Of a stretch of 10,152 nt of DNA, positions 1-6,528 are shown in pieces. The notes under the pieces were generated by a model. It had not been told where the DNA came from. It searched no databases and saw nothing but the letters and a program-made list of their open reading frames with translations. Source of the DNA: an uncultured Enterocloster sp. (GTDB lineage: Bacteria > Bacillota > Clostridia > Lachnospirales > Lachnospiraceae); contig CALWMT010000070.1 in assembly GCA_944382045.1 (NCBI GenBank), positions 1 to 10,152 on the forward strand, given 5' to 3'. Numbering within the stretch: the stretch's first letter is position 1; every line of letters starts with the position of its first letter. A program made the position numbers and the translations under genes.

Positions 1-772
1 CGCACTGATAGAGCAGGATGGAGAGAATGCACAGCACCACAATGGCGGTCACTACCATGGTCATGGCAAAGGTCTGGGAACCATACGTGATGAGGTAGCC
101 CAGGCCGGCCCGGGCGGAGAGAAATTCCCCGATGATGACCCCCACCAGACAGAGGCCGATGTTGACCTTCATGCTGTTTATGACAAGGGGCAGGGAGCCG
201 GGGAGCAGCACCTTGAAAAGGATGTCCCTCTGGCCGCCTCCCAGGGATCGGATGAGCTTGATCTTCTCCGGATCCATCTGGACGAAGCCGGTGTACAGGG
301 TGAGGATGGAGCCAAAGACCGCCACGGATACGGCGGCGGTGATGATGGTCCGCATGTTGTTGCCCAGCCAGACGATGAGCAGAGGGGCCAGTGCGGATTT
401 TGGCAGGCTGTTTAACAGCACCAGGAAGGGCTCCAGAATCTGGGCCGCGCTTTTGCTGGACCAGAGGGCCAGGGCGCAGGCCAGACTGAGGATCGTGCAG
501 ATGGCAAAGCTTGCCAGGGTCTCAAGGAGGGTGACGCCGGTGTGCCAAAACAGGCTGCCGTCCGCGCCCATTTCCCAGAGACATCTTGCAATCAGGGTGG
601 GGGAGCTGAAAATGAAGCCGTCAATCCAGTTCATGGAGGAGGCCAGCTCCCACAGGGCCAAAAGGAGGACGAGCAGCATGGCACGGCAGATGACGACCTG
701 CCTGCGGCGCCTGGTTTCCCGAATGAGAAAGGCCTGCTGGGCAGGGGATGCAGTTGGTGTGGGATTATTCAC
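1..772 (-). CDS. ABC transporter permease, NitT/TauT (SsuC/ThiX-like) type, 3' end cut by window edge
   Basis: This is the membrane channel subunit of an ABC importer, expected to work as a dimer with the ATPase encoded just upstream. I translated 257 residues; the gene runs off the left edge and, for a family of about 250-280 residues, little is missing. An N-terminal basic stretch (RETRRRRQ, 18-25) precedes a first membrane helix at about 29-46. The segment NSLPKSALAPLLIVWLG (121-137) and the EAA-type coupling loop with RSLGGGQRD and the later LLPGSLP (175-195) are typical of the SsuC/TauC/ThiX permeases. The chosen start is a GTG at 772-770 that overlaps the end of the ATPase gene by 8 bases, with GGAAGGAG about 11 bases upstream; this suggests translational coupling. 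The first in-frame ATG (residue 32) lies inside the first helix and is unlikely. The substrate is unknown; nitrate, taurine, sulfonates and thiamine precursors all use this family. Confidence 0.9.
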   Translation of the reverse strand, partial: MNNPTPTASPAQQAFLIRETRRRRQVVICRAMLLVLLLALWELASSMNWIDGFIFSSPTLIARCLWEMGADGSLFWHTGVTLLETLASFAICTILSLACALALWSSKSAAQILEPFLVLLNSLPKSALAPLLIVWLGNNMRTIITAAVSVAVFGSILTLYTGFVQMDPEKIKLIRSLGGGQRDILFKVLLPGSLPLVINSMKVNIGLCLVGVIIGEFLSARAGLGYLITYGSQTFAMTMVVTAIVVLCILSILLYQC

Positions 773-1532
773 TGGTTTTCAGCTCCTTCCATACAGAATT
801 AAAATAATTGGAGAATTCCGGGCAGTTGCGCCGGGCCAGCGGGGAGGTGCAGTCCTCGGGAAATGTGACAGTGAGGACTGCCTTCACCCGTCCGGGCCTG
901 GCGGAAAGCACAATGACCCGGTCCGCTGTGCTGATGGCCTCGGACAGGTCGTGCGTCACTAAAACGGCGGTCTTTTTCTCCCGCCGCAGAATGGAGCTGA
1001 TGTCGTCACAGACAGACAGCCGGGTTTGGTAGTCCAGGGCGGAGAAGGGTTCGTCCAGGAGAAGCAGGTCCGGCTTTAAGGCCAGGGTGCGGATGAGGGC
1101 GGCCCGCTGGCGCATACCGCCGGAGAGCTCCGAGGGGCGGGCAGATTCAAAGCCGCGAAGGCCGTAGGCGGCCAGCATCTCCCTCACCTGTGATTTGGCG
1201 GCGGCATTCAGCCGCTTTTGGATTTCCAGGCCCAGGGCGGCATTTGAGAGGATGGTCCGCCACTCAAAGAGATGATCCTTCTGCAGCATGTAGCCGATGG
1301 CCGGGGAGGCCTCCGGGAGGGGAGTGCCGTCTATGCGTATTTCTCCTTTTTCCGGGGAAATGAGGCCGCTTATTAAAGACAGGAGAGTGGATTTCCCGCA
1401 GCCGGACGGGCCCACGACAGCGACGAATTCTCCGGGATTTACTGAAAATGAAATATCAGAAAGGGCCAGCGTCTCTCCCTCCCGTGTGTGGTAGGAATAG
1501 CTGACCCCATTTACATCTAATTTGGGAATCAT
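765..1532 (-). CDS. ABC transporter ATP-binding protein, NitT/TauT (SsuB/TauB-like) type
   Basis: This 255-residue cytoplasmic ATPase powers the importer whose permease follows it. All nucleotide-binding motifs are intact: Walker A GPSGCGKST (41-49), Q-loop around Q84 (MLQKDHLFEW), signature LSGGMRQR (136-143), Walker B LLLLDEP (156-162) with the D-loop SALD, and the switch histidine in VTHD (H194). The sequence LLLLDEPFSALD followed by VTHDLSEAI is characteristic of the SsuB/TauB/NrtD group (family knowledge). The ATG start has GGAAAGGAG 10 bases upstream. The permease start overlaps its stop codon. An 81-base gap separates it from the deacetylase gene upstream on the same strand; I see no clear terminator there, so read-through from the deacetylase promoter is possible. 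The gap holds an inverted repeat that pairs with this gene's ribosome binding site. The substrate cannot be assigned from the ATPase. Confidence 0.95.
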   Translation of the reverse strand: MIPKLDVNGVSYSYHTREGETLALSDISFSVNPGEFVAVVGPSGCGKSTLLSLISGLISPEKGEIRIDGTPLPEASPAIGYMLQKDHLFEWRTILSNAALGLEIQKRLNAAAKSQVREMLAAYGLRGFESARPSELSGGMRQRAALIRTLALKPDLLLLDEPFSALDYQTRLSVCDDISSILRREKKTAVLVTHDLSEAISTADRVIVLSARPGRVKAVLTVTFPEDCTSPLARRNCPEFSNYFNSVWKELKTSE

Positions 1533-1542
1533 AAAATAGAGG

Positions 1543-1596
1543 CTCCTTTCCGTAAATAGTTCCTTGCTTTACTATATGTAGACAACGGGAAAGGAG
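1543..1596 (-). promoter_or_regulatory. Leader inverted repeat that would sequester the ATPase Shine-Dalgarno sequence
   Basis: Read on the minus strand, CTCCTTTCC (1596-1588) is perfectly complementary to GGAAAGGAG (1551-1543), which is the ribosome binding site of the ATPase gene. One more G-C pair can form with one bulged C. Inside the 36-base loop, ATAGT and ACTAT form a second 5-bp stem around a 10-base loop. The fold would bury the whole ribosome binding site. There is no run of T after it, so it is not an intrinsic terminator. I do not recognise a known riboswitch. Whether the left arm is transcribed depends on the promoter used, which I cannot fix. Confidence 0.45.
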
Positions 1597-1613
1597 TTCG
1601 CGGACAGATACGG

Positions 1614-3191
1614 TCAGTAGCTCCAGCCCACAGGCGTGGGACGTGCCGAGTCAAAAACCTCTGCGGCGTCCAGAAGGTCTGTGAGCCGCTTTTTGGCGGG
1701 ATCTGTCTGAATCAGATCCTGGTAGAGCCGGTAGCCGTCCAGGTTCCTCCGGGCCATGCGCAGATAGGTGGTTCCCATCTGCATCCATGAGGGCGTGCTG
1801 GCGTCCACATTGCAGAAATACTGGAAGCCCTTGGACTGGAGGTAGGCGAACCGGGCGTTCTCCGGGCCGTAGGCGTGCCAGTCGGAAATATCGTTCCCAT
1901 AGGGGTAAATCAGGATATTGGTGGGGCCGATGAGGGACTCCACCTCAGCCTCCCAGCGGTCCGTGTCCGCGATAAAGCGCTCATCGGAGATGGCATAGCC
2001 TGTCTCTGAGTCCGGGGAGACGCCCAGCTGCAGGTGTCCCCAGCTGTGGGAGGCCAGCTCCCAGCCATTTTCCCGCAGACACTGAGCCACAGCGGCGGCC
2101 TGGGTCCGGTCCTCCTCATAGGTGGGGCTGTCACTGTAGGAGGAAGAGGTGCGGTAGCCCAAAATTCCCTCGTACCCGGTGAAGGCGATGACGGCCCGGG
2201 CTCCCCGGTAGGAGAAGTCTGGATGCTCCCCGATGAAGTCCTCCAAAAGGGGAATGAGGTCGTAGGAGCCGGTGGACACGGATCCGTCGGGCAGGGTCAT
2301 CTCGCAGGTGGGCTTTCCGTCCGCGCCGATGACAATGCGGTTCGCGAAGCCGTCCCCCTCCATATAGGGGTAGTAGCATACGTCGTCCTGGGACATGACC
2401 AGGGGCTTCTTGCCGGGCGGCAGGAGAACCTCGCCCCAGGCAAATGCCAGGCTGCCGTCCGCGCCCGGAGCAGGGGCTGCCACGTCGGCCAGGCGCACCA
2501 GCACATAGTCCCGGCGGTAGAGCTCCTCCAGGATCTTTAAAAATTCGTCCTTTGTGGTCATGACGGAATTGTAGCCGTCCGCATCCCCATCCCCGTCAAA
2601 GGCCAGCGCGGTGTCCATGATGAGGGAGTGGAAAAATACATGGGTGGTCTGCTTTACATCTGCAGGAACCAGGGCGCCCTTTGCCTCCTCATAGCCCGCC
2701 AGGGCAGCGGCAATGCGGCTGTCCGAGGCGTCCAGGCCGCTGTCATTTAAGAGGGCGATGGCACCGTCATAGTCATAGCCCAGGGCCAGGCGGTCCGCCT
2801 GGGCGATGAGCCGATCCGTCTCGTCCTGGGGAAGGGAGGAAGTCCCAGGGGCTTCGCCAGAAATTCCGCCGTCCGCATTCCCCGGCGCTCCGGCGTCCGC
2901 CTGCTCCAGCGTTCCGCCATCCGCCGGCATCCCGCCGCCTGCCTGTGCCGAACCACCGCCGTCCGCCTGCGCCGAACCACCGGCGCCAGAACCCTGTGCC
3001 TGGGCGGGAGTGGCCGCGGATATGGCAGTCCCTGCGGGCGCAGGCCTGCGAAGTACAAAACGATAGATAGAAAAAATCAGCCCTCCGGATACGAGGACGA
3101 TGCATGCTAACGCGATGAATGTAGGGAGGTGCCGGGAAAGGGTCCGCTTAAAACGGCGCAGCTGCCGGCGCCTGTAGTCGCTTTTGCTCAT
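1614..3191 (-). CDS. Membrane-anchored polysaccharide deacetylase-like protein (NodB-type fold)
   Basis: The 525-residue protein has a short, very basic cytoplasmic N-terminus (1-20), one membrane helix (about 23-47), a Gly/Ala/Gln-rich linker (about 51-120), a helical stretch resembling one TPR unit (125-172), and an extracellular catalytic-like domain (about 184-515). In that domain SQDDV (267-271) stands where NodB enzymes have the metal-binding T/SFDDG, and HSWGH (382-386) matches the H-x3-H metal motif; YPYG (429-432) may correspond to the third motif. A D-H-H metal site is thus plausible (D270, H382, H386). About 110 residues separate the first two motifs, more than in compact NodB enzymes; from memory this layout recurs in uncharacterised clostridial homologues. 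It probably acts on a cell-wall or surface glycan, but substrate and activity are inferred. The ATG has AGGAG 10 bases upstream and an extended -10 promoter. The ATPase gene follows on the same strand. Confidence 0.85.
   Translation of the reverse strand: MSKSDYRRRQLRRFKRTLSRHLPTFIALACIVLVSGGLIFSIYRFVLRRPAPAGTAISAATPAQAQGSGAGGSAQADGGGSAQAGGGMPADGGTLEQADAGAPGNADGGISGEAPGTSSLPQDETDRLIAQADRLALGYDYDGAIALLNDSGLDASDSRIAAALAGYEEAKGALVPADVKQTTHVFFHSLIMDTALAFDGDGDADGYNSVMTTKDEFLKILEELYRRDYVLVRLADVAAPAPGADGSLAFAWGEVLLPPGKKPLVMSQDDVCYYPYMEGDGFANRIVIGADGKPTCEMTLPDGSVSTGSYDLIPLLEDFIGEHPDFSYRGARAVIAFTGYEGILGYRTSSSYSDSPTYEEDRTQAAAVAQCLRENGWELASHSWGHLQLGVSPDSETGYAISDERFIADTDRWEAEVESLIGPTNILIYPYGNDISDWHAYGPENARFAYLQSKGFQYFCNVDASTPSWMQMGTTYLRMARRNLDGYRLYQDLIQTDPAKKRLTDLLDAAEVFDSARPTPVGWSY
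2941..2982. repeat. Short imperfect tandem repeat in the deacetylase linker
   Basis: Two 18-base copies (2941-2958 and 2965-2982), differing at one base, lie 24 bases apart. They encode repeated Gly-Ser-Ala-Gln-Ala units in the extracellular linker between the membrane helix and the catalytic domain of the deacetylase. The 24-base period keeps the reading frame (8 residues), so copy number could change by slippage without breaking the protein. Confidence 0.6.
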
Positions 3192-3229
3192 AAGTAAAAT
3201 TCTCCTAGTTGAAACATTTGCGTATATGA

Positions 3230-3235
3230 ATTATA
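3230..3235 (-). promoter_or_regulatory. Extended -10 promoter of the deacetylase gene
   Basis: On the minus strand TGGTATAAT gives a perfect TATAAT (3235-3230) with the TG of an extended -10 element. No good -35 hexamer is seen 16-18 bases upstream, which fits an extended -10 promoter. Transcription would start near 3222, about 30 bases before the ATG. Confidence 0.6.
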
Positions 3236-3318
3236 CCACAAAAATCGAGCGGTTTGTGGGCCGGAAGGAATGTATAAGAAAAATGTAAGGTTTTGCGGAG
3301 GTGCGTTCTGCGGGGGAA

Positions 3319-3347
3319 TTGAATTTTTTCCCATTTCATGGTATCTT
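3319..3347 (+). promoter_or_regulatory. Sigma-A-type promoter of the HIT gene
   Basis: TTGAAT (3319-3324) and TATCTT (3342-3347) are separated by exactly 17 bases, the preferred spacing for the housekeeping sigma factor. The predicted start near 3354 lies about 30 bases before the ATG at 3386. The promoter is back to back with that of the deacetylase in the 194-base gap; apart from these two promoters I see no other feature in that gap. Confidence 0.6.
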
Positions 3348-3385
3348 TAATGTAAGCACTACCAAAATTGAAAGGAGCAGCAGCG

Positions 3386-3826
3386 ATGAGTGAAATGGTA
3401 AAGGATCCAAATTGTGCCTATTGTATGCAGGGGGAGCTGGTAGCGAAGTTCGGCTACCCGGTGTGTGAGATGAAGACAGGCTTCCTCTATGTATTCAAGG
3501 AGCAGAGCAAGAGAGGCCGCGTGATACTTGCCCACAAGAAGCATGTGAGCGAGCTCATTGACCTGACCGACGAGGAGAGAAATGACTACTTTGCGGAGGT
3601 AGCCCAGGTGGCCCGCGCCGTACACAAGGTATTCCATCCGGACAAGGTGAATTACGGCGCCTACGGCGACACCGGCCATCACCTGCATTTCCACATTGTG
3701 CCCAAGTACAAGGGGGGCGAAGAGTGGGGAGGCACCTTCGAGATGAACAGCGGAAGGACCATGCTGACGGACGCGGAGTATGAGAAGATGGCGGAGGATC
3801 TGCGCCAGGCGCTGAAGGAAGTGTAA
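3386..3826 (+). CDS. HIT (histidine triad) family protein
   Basis: This 146-residue cytoplasmic protein belongs to the histidine triad superfamily of nucleotide hydrolases and transferases, whose bacterial members cleave substrates such as nucleoside phosphoramidates, adenylylated compounds or dinucleoside polyphosphates. The triad HLHFHIV (99-105) is intact, with H101 and H103 as the usual catalytic and supporting histidines, preceded by GHH. An N-terminal CAYC (10-13) together with H50 or another histidine could form the structural zinc site found in some HIT proteins. I chose the ATG at 3386 because AAAGGAG (3371-3377) lies 8 bases upstream; an in-frame TTG at 3368 would place that site inside the gene. 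It has its own promoter and terminator, so it is probably monocistronic. The exact substrate cannot be told from the sequence. Confidence 0.92.
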   Translation: MSEMVKDPNCAYCMQGELVAKFGYPVCEMKTGFLYVFKEQSKRGRVILAHKKHVSELIDLTDEERNDYFAEVAQVARAVHKVFHPDKVNYGAYGDTGHHLHFHIVPKYKGGEEWGGTFEMNSGRTMLTDAEYEKMAEDLRQALKEV

Positions 3827-3833
3827 GGCAGCA

Positions 3834-3901
3834 GGGCCGGGACAGCAAAAAAAAACGCGCCGGGCGCCGGGGCTGGGACAGCACAGAGAAACGCGCCGGG
3901 C
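3834..3901. repeat. Two-copy direct repeat downstream of the HIT gene
   Basis: Two 32-base copies (3834-3865 and 3870-3901) lie 36 bases apart and match at 28 of 32 positions. Each has GGGACAGCA, an A-rich centre and ACGCGCCGGGC. A third, decayed partial copy may follow at about 3903-3924. The repeat lies between the HIT stop codon and its terminator and does not code for anything I recognise. Confidence 0.6.
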
Positions 3902-3928
3902 CCGCGCCGGACAGAAAATCGCAGAATA

Positions 3929-3962
3929 GGCTCTTCGGGGACACGCCCCGGAGGGCCTTTTT
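3929..3962 (+). terminator. Intrinsic terminator of the HIT gene
   Basis: A 12-bp stem (3929-3940 with 3946-3957, including a few G-T wobbles and a run of four G-C pairs at the top) closes a 5-base loop and is followed at once by five T (3958-3962). It ends the HIT transcript about 100 bases after the stop codon. Confidence 0.85.
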
Positions 3963-4031
3963 CAGTCATAAAGGGCTTATCTCTCTCCATAGAATGAGTG
4001 TAAGGAATTTTGAGCGGGGATAGATGGGTTT

Positions 4032-5300
4032 ATGAAACGGATGACAGCTATATTGTGCGCGGCCGCCCTGGCCGCAGGGCCAGCGCAGGAGGCCTGGGCA
4101 GCCGGCCTTCGATTCAAGGAGCCGGAATTTGCCATACCGGCGGGTTCCCTGGCTGTGGGCGCGGCAGGGGATGCTGCCGTGGAGACCGAGGCCCAGGCCG
4201 CAGCGCTTCAGGTGTCTGCCCCCAGCGCCGTCCTCATGGAAGCCTCCACGGGACAGGTGATCTACGAGAAGGGGGCGGACGAGAAGCGTTCCCCGGCCAG
4301 CGTGACAAAGGTCATGACGCTGATTCTCATTTTCGACGCCCTGGCGGAGGGAAAAATCGCGCTGACGGACGAGGTGGTGACCAGTGCCTACGCCAAATCC
4401 ATGGGCGGCTCCCAGGTATTTCTGGAGGAGGGGGAGGTCCAGACGGTGGAGACTCTTATCAAGTGCATTGTCATCGCCTCGGGAAATGACGCCTCCGTGG
4501 CCATGGCGGAGTACATAGCGGGCACAGAGGGGGAGTTTGTGCGGCTGATGAACGAGCGGGCCGCGGGCCTGGGCATGACGGGGACCCATTTTGTGGACTG
4601 CTGCGGACTGACGGATTCCGCAGAGCATGTGACCACTGCCAGGGACATCGCCATTATGAGCCGGGAGCTCATCAACAAGTACCCGGAGATTCACAATTAT
4701 TCCACCATCTGGATGGAGAACATCACCCATGTGACAAAGCAGGGGACCAAGGAATTCGGCCTGTCCAACACCAACAAGCTGCTGAAAATGGCCAACAATT
4801 TTACCGTGACCGGACTGAAAACCGGCTCCACCTCCGCAGCCAAATACTGCCTGGCGGCCACAGCCCAGAAGGATGGGGTGCGGCTGATTGCCTCCATCAT
4901 GGCGGCTCCGGACTACAAGGCCCGGTTCGCGGATGCCCAGACGCTGCTTAATTACGGCTTTGCAGCCTGCCGCCTCTACGAGGACCAGGAGGGGCTGCCT
5001 CTGGGGCCCATGGCGGTGACGGGAGGAGTGGAGGACAGCGTGGAGCTGGCCTATGAGAGCCCATTTTCCTATCTGAGCCTTACAGGGGAAAATCTGGATG
5101 CCATAGAGCGGGCCCTGATGCTGGAGGAATCCCTGCCGGCGCCCATTGTGCCGGGCCAGCGGGCGGGGGTGCTGGAGTACCGGCTGAACGGAAAGCCCAT
5201 CGGTCATGTGAACGTGGTAACCGCAGGCAGCGTGGAGGAAGCGGGGTATGGGGATTATCTGAAAATGCTTCTGGGGATTGTATTTCAGAAGGCCGGGTGA
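4032..5300 (+). CDS. D-alanyl-D-alanine carboxypeptidase (penicillin-binding protein 5 / DacF type)
   Basis: This 422-residue secreted serine peptidase removes the terminal D-Ala from peptidoglycan stem peptides and so limits cross-linking. A signal peptide (1-23) has a basic start, a short hydrophobic core and a likely cleavage site after AWA. The peptidase S11 domain (about 58-310) has all three active-site motifs: S90-V-T-K93, S150-G-N152 and K263-T-G265. A C-terminal PBP5-like beta domain (about 313-400) follows. The protein ends in a short segment (409-422) that could be a weak amphipathic membrane anchor; no clear C-terminal membrane helix is seen. The start is the ATG that gives a proper signal peptide; its ribosome binding site (GCGGGGA, 4014-4020) is weak compared with its neighbours. 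The closing terminator hairpin overlaps the stop codon. I found no convincing promoter in the 70 bases after the preceding terminator. Clostridia often carry several such enzymes, so a housekeeping or sporulation role cannot be separated. Confidence 0.95.
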   Translation: MKRMTAILCAAALAAGPAQEAWAAGLRFKEPEFAIPAGSLAVGAAGDAAVETEAQAAALQVSAPSAVLMEASTGQVIYEKGADEKRSPASVTKVMTLILIFDALAEGKIALTDEVVTSAYAKSMGGSQVFLEEGEVQTVETLIKCIVIASGNDASVAMAEYIAGTEGEFVRLMNERAAGLGMTGTHFVDCCGLTDSAEHVTTARDIAIMSRELINKYPEIHNYSTIWMENITHVTKQGTKEFGLSNTNKLLKMANNFTVTGLKTGSTSAAKYCLAATAQKDGVRLIASIMAAPDYKARFADAQTLLNYGFAACRLYEDQEGLPLGPMAVTGGVEDSVELAYESPFSYLSLTGENLDAIERALMLEESLPAPIVPGQRAGVLEYRLNGKPIGHVNVVTAGSVEEAGYGDYLKMLLGIVFQKAG

Positions 5301-5316
5301 GACTGCCCGGCCTTTT
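5289..5316 (+). terminator. Intrinsic terminator overlapping the end of the carboxypeptidase gene
   Basis: AAGGCCGGG (5289-5297) pairs with CCCGGCCTT (5306-5314) around an 8-base loop and runs into TTTT (5313-5316). The loop contains the TGA stop codon. On the minus strand the same hairpin lies about 30 bases past the stop of the convergent binding-protein gene, where its T-run is poorer (TTCT), so it may serve both genes. Confidence 0.85.
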
Positions 5317-5345
5317 ATGACGGATGCGTCTGCCATCCTGCGCCT

Positions 5346-6344
5346 TTACTTTGCCTTTTCCGAAAATTCCGTGGTCACCAGGTCCTCGTAGGGCACCCGG
5401 CTGTCCAGCTCTCCGGCTTCCTCCAGGATATTTTGAAGCAGGTCAAAGCTCTCCTTTTGGAAAATGGTGTCCTCCTTCCAGGTATCCTGCTCCTTGTAGC
5501 GGTCCACGATTACGGTCAGCTTCTCCACCGGAGTCTCTTTAAATTGAGGGGCAATGGTTTTTGCAATTTCCTCGGAGGTGTGGGAGTTTACATAATCCAT
5601 GCCCTTCTGGATGGCATTGGTGAATTTCTGTATGATTTCCGGATTTTCCTCCATGTAGCTCTTTCTGGCGCAGTAGGCCGTGTAGGGCACGTAGCCGGAC
5701 TCTGTTCCCAGGGAGGCTGTGACATAGCCGCTTCCCTCTAACTCCAGGGTGGTTGCGAAAGGCTCGAATTCCACGGTATAGTCCGCGTCGCTGCTGGTAA
5801 ACGCCGCAGCGGTGAGCCCAAAGCTTATGCTCTGGTCAATGGCAAGGTCAGTTTTCGGGTCCAATCCGTGTTTTTTCAGGATATATTCAAAGACCATCTG
5901 GGGCATACCGCCGGCCCGGCCGCCCAGCACCTTCTTTCCTCTCAGATCCTCCCACTTAAAATTCGGCTCCGGCTGCCGTCCCACCAGGAAATTGCCTGCC
6001 CGCTGGGTGAGCTGGGCAAAGTTCACGGCATAGTCCTGGGAGCCCTCCTGATACACATAGATGCTGGCCTCCGACCCCATAAATCCAATCTGGGCGTCCC
6101 CGGAGATCAGGGCGGTCATAACCTTGTCGGCCCCGCCTCCATTTACCAGTGTCAGGTCAATGCCCTCCTCCTCGAAATACCCCAGCTCGATAGCCGCATA
6201 CTGGGGCGCATAGAAGATGGAGTGGGCCACCTCATTGAGGGTTACGGGGGTCAGATTTTTGTCCTGGGCCCCATCCCGCCCGCAGCCGGTGAGGGCCAGG
6301 CCGGTGAGGGAGAGGGCGGCAAGAAAACGAAATAGCTGTTTCAT
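5346..6344 (-). CDS. ABC transporter substrate-binding lipoprotein, NitT/TauT (NMT1/THI5-like) family
   Basis: This 332-residue protein captures the substrate outside the cell and delivers it to a NitT/TauT-type importer. It starts with a lipoprotein signal (MKQLFRFLAALSLTG) ending in the lipobox LTGC, with C21 as the lipidated residue. The mature part has the family pattern: the first strand and FYAPQYAAIELGYFEEEGI (44-62), ALISGDAQIGFMG (78-90) and WEDLRGKKVLGGRAGG (131-146), typical of NMT1/SsuA-like proteins. The ATG at 6344 is supported by AAAGGAG 6 bases upstream and by the lipoprotein signal; the open frame continues upstream but would run into the divergent regulator gene. No permease or ATPase is next to it; the matching pair lies about 3.8 kb away on the same strand. 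It is divergent from the regulator at 6529. The ligand is not evident; I see no motif that singles out thiamine precursors, nitrate or sulfonates. Confidence 0.92.
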   Translation of the reverse strand: MKQLFRFLAALSLTGLALTGCGRDGAQDKNLTPVTLNEVAHSIFYAPQYAAIELGYFEEEGIDLTLVNGGGADKVMTALISGDAQIGFMGSEASIYVYQEGSQDYAVNFAQLTQRAGNFLVGRQPEPNFKWEDLRGKKVLGGRAGGMPQMVFEYILKKHGLDPKTDLAIDQSISFGLTAAAFTSSDADYTVEFEPFATTLELEGSGYVTASLGTESGYVPYTAYCARKSYMEENPEIIQKFTNAIQKGMDYVNSHTSEEIAKTIAPQFKETPVEKLTVIVDRYKEQDTWKEDTIFQKESFDLLQNILEEAGELDSRVPYEDLVTTEFSEKAK

Positions 6345-6365
6345 GGCGTGCTCCTTTACGTTGTT

Positions 6366-6383
6366 GTTATACAGTACATAGTA
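6366..6383 (-). promoter_or_regulatory. Possible promoter region of the substrate-binding protein gene
   Basis: On the minus strand two overlapping -10-like boxes are seen, TACTAT (6383-6378) and TGTATAAC (ending at 6366). Neither has a good -35 hexamer, which suggests a weak or activator-dependent promoter. TACTAT would give a leader of about 27 bases, more reasonable than the roughly 15 bases from TATAAC. Confidence 0.35.
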
Positions 6384-6451
6384 TTGGAGGGGACAGGCGG
6401 TGGTGCAGGCCGGGGGGAGTGAGGCTCGGAGAGGAGGGGAGAAAGGAAAAG

Positions 6452-6462
6452 AATTGACAATT
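6452..6462. promoter_or_regulatory. Palindrome over the -35 box of the regulator gene, possible operator
   Basis: AATTGACAATT is a perfect 11-base dyad centred on 6457 and overlaps the -35 hexamer of the regulator promoter. Its place in the divergent gap makes it a candidate site for self-control by the regulator. A palindrome this short and AT-rich can arise by chance. Confidence 0.3.
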
Positions 6463-6482
6463 TTTTGGGAAATAGTTACAAT
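6454..6482 (+). promoter_or_regulatory. Strong sigma-A-type promoter of the YheO-like regulator gene
   Basis: A perfect TTGACA (6454-6459) and TACAAT (6477-6482) lie 17 bases apart. The predicted start near 6489 gives a leader of about 40 bases before the ATG at 6529. Confidence 0.8.
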
Positions 6483-6528
6483 AATATTCAGAAAAAGAGC
6501 ATTTAATTGAAAAAGAGGACAGAATGGC

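Noticed and set aside
201..205. Calcium-binding EF-hand-like motif in the deacetylase (residue numbers: D-x-D-x-D-G around 201-206)
   Set aside because: The acidic DGDGDADG pattern lacks the hydrophobic position 8 and the acidic position 12 of an EF-hand loop, so calcium binding is not supported.
132..962. A 276-codon plus-strand open frame across the permease and ATPase genes
   Set aside because: The minus strand encodes a clear permease and a motif-complete ATPase here; the plus-strand product has no recognisable features.
1533..1613. TPP or guanidine (ykkC-type) riboswitch before the NitT/TauT importer genes
   Set aside because: Such riboswitches control some importers of this class, but the gap is only 81 bases and shows neither the TPP core (CUGAGA) nor the ACGRCU-type motif.
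3966..5336. A 456-codon open frame antisense to the carboxypeptidase gene
   Set aside because: It mirrors the GC-rich codons of a gene with a signal peptide and all three active-site motifs; its own product is rich in His, Gly and Arg without a recognisable domain.
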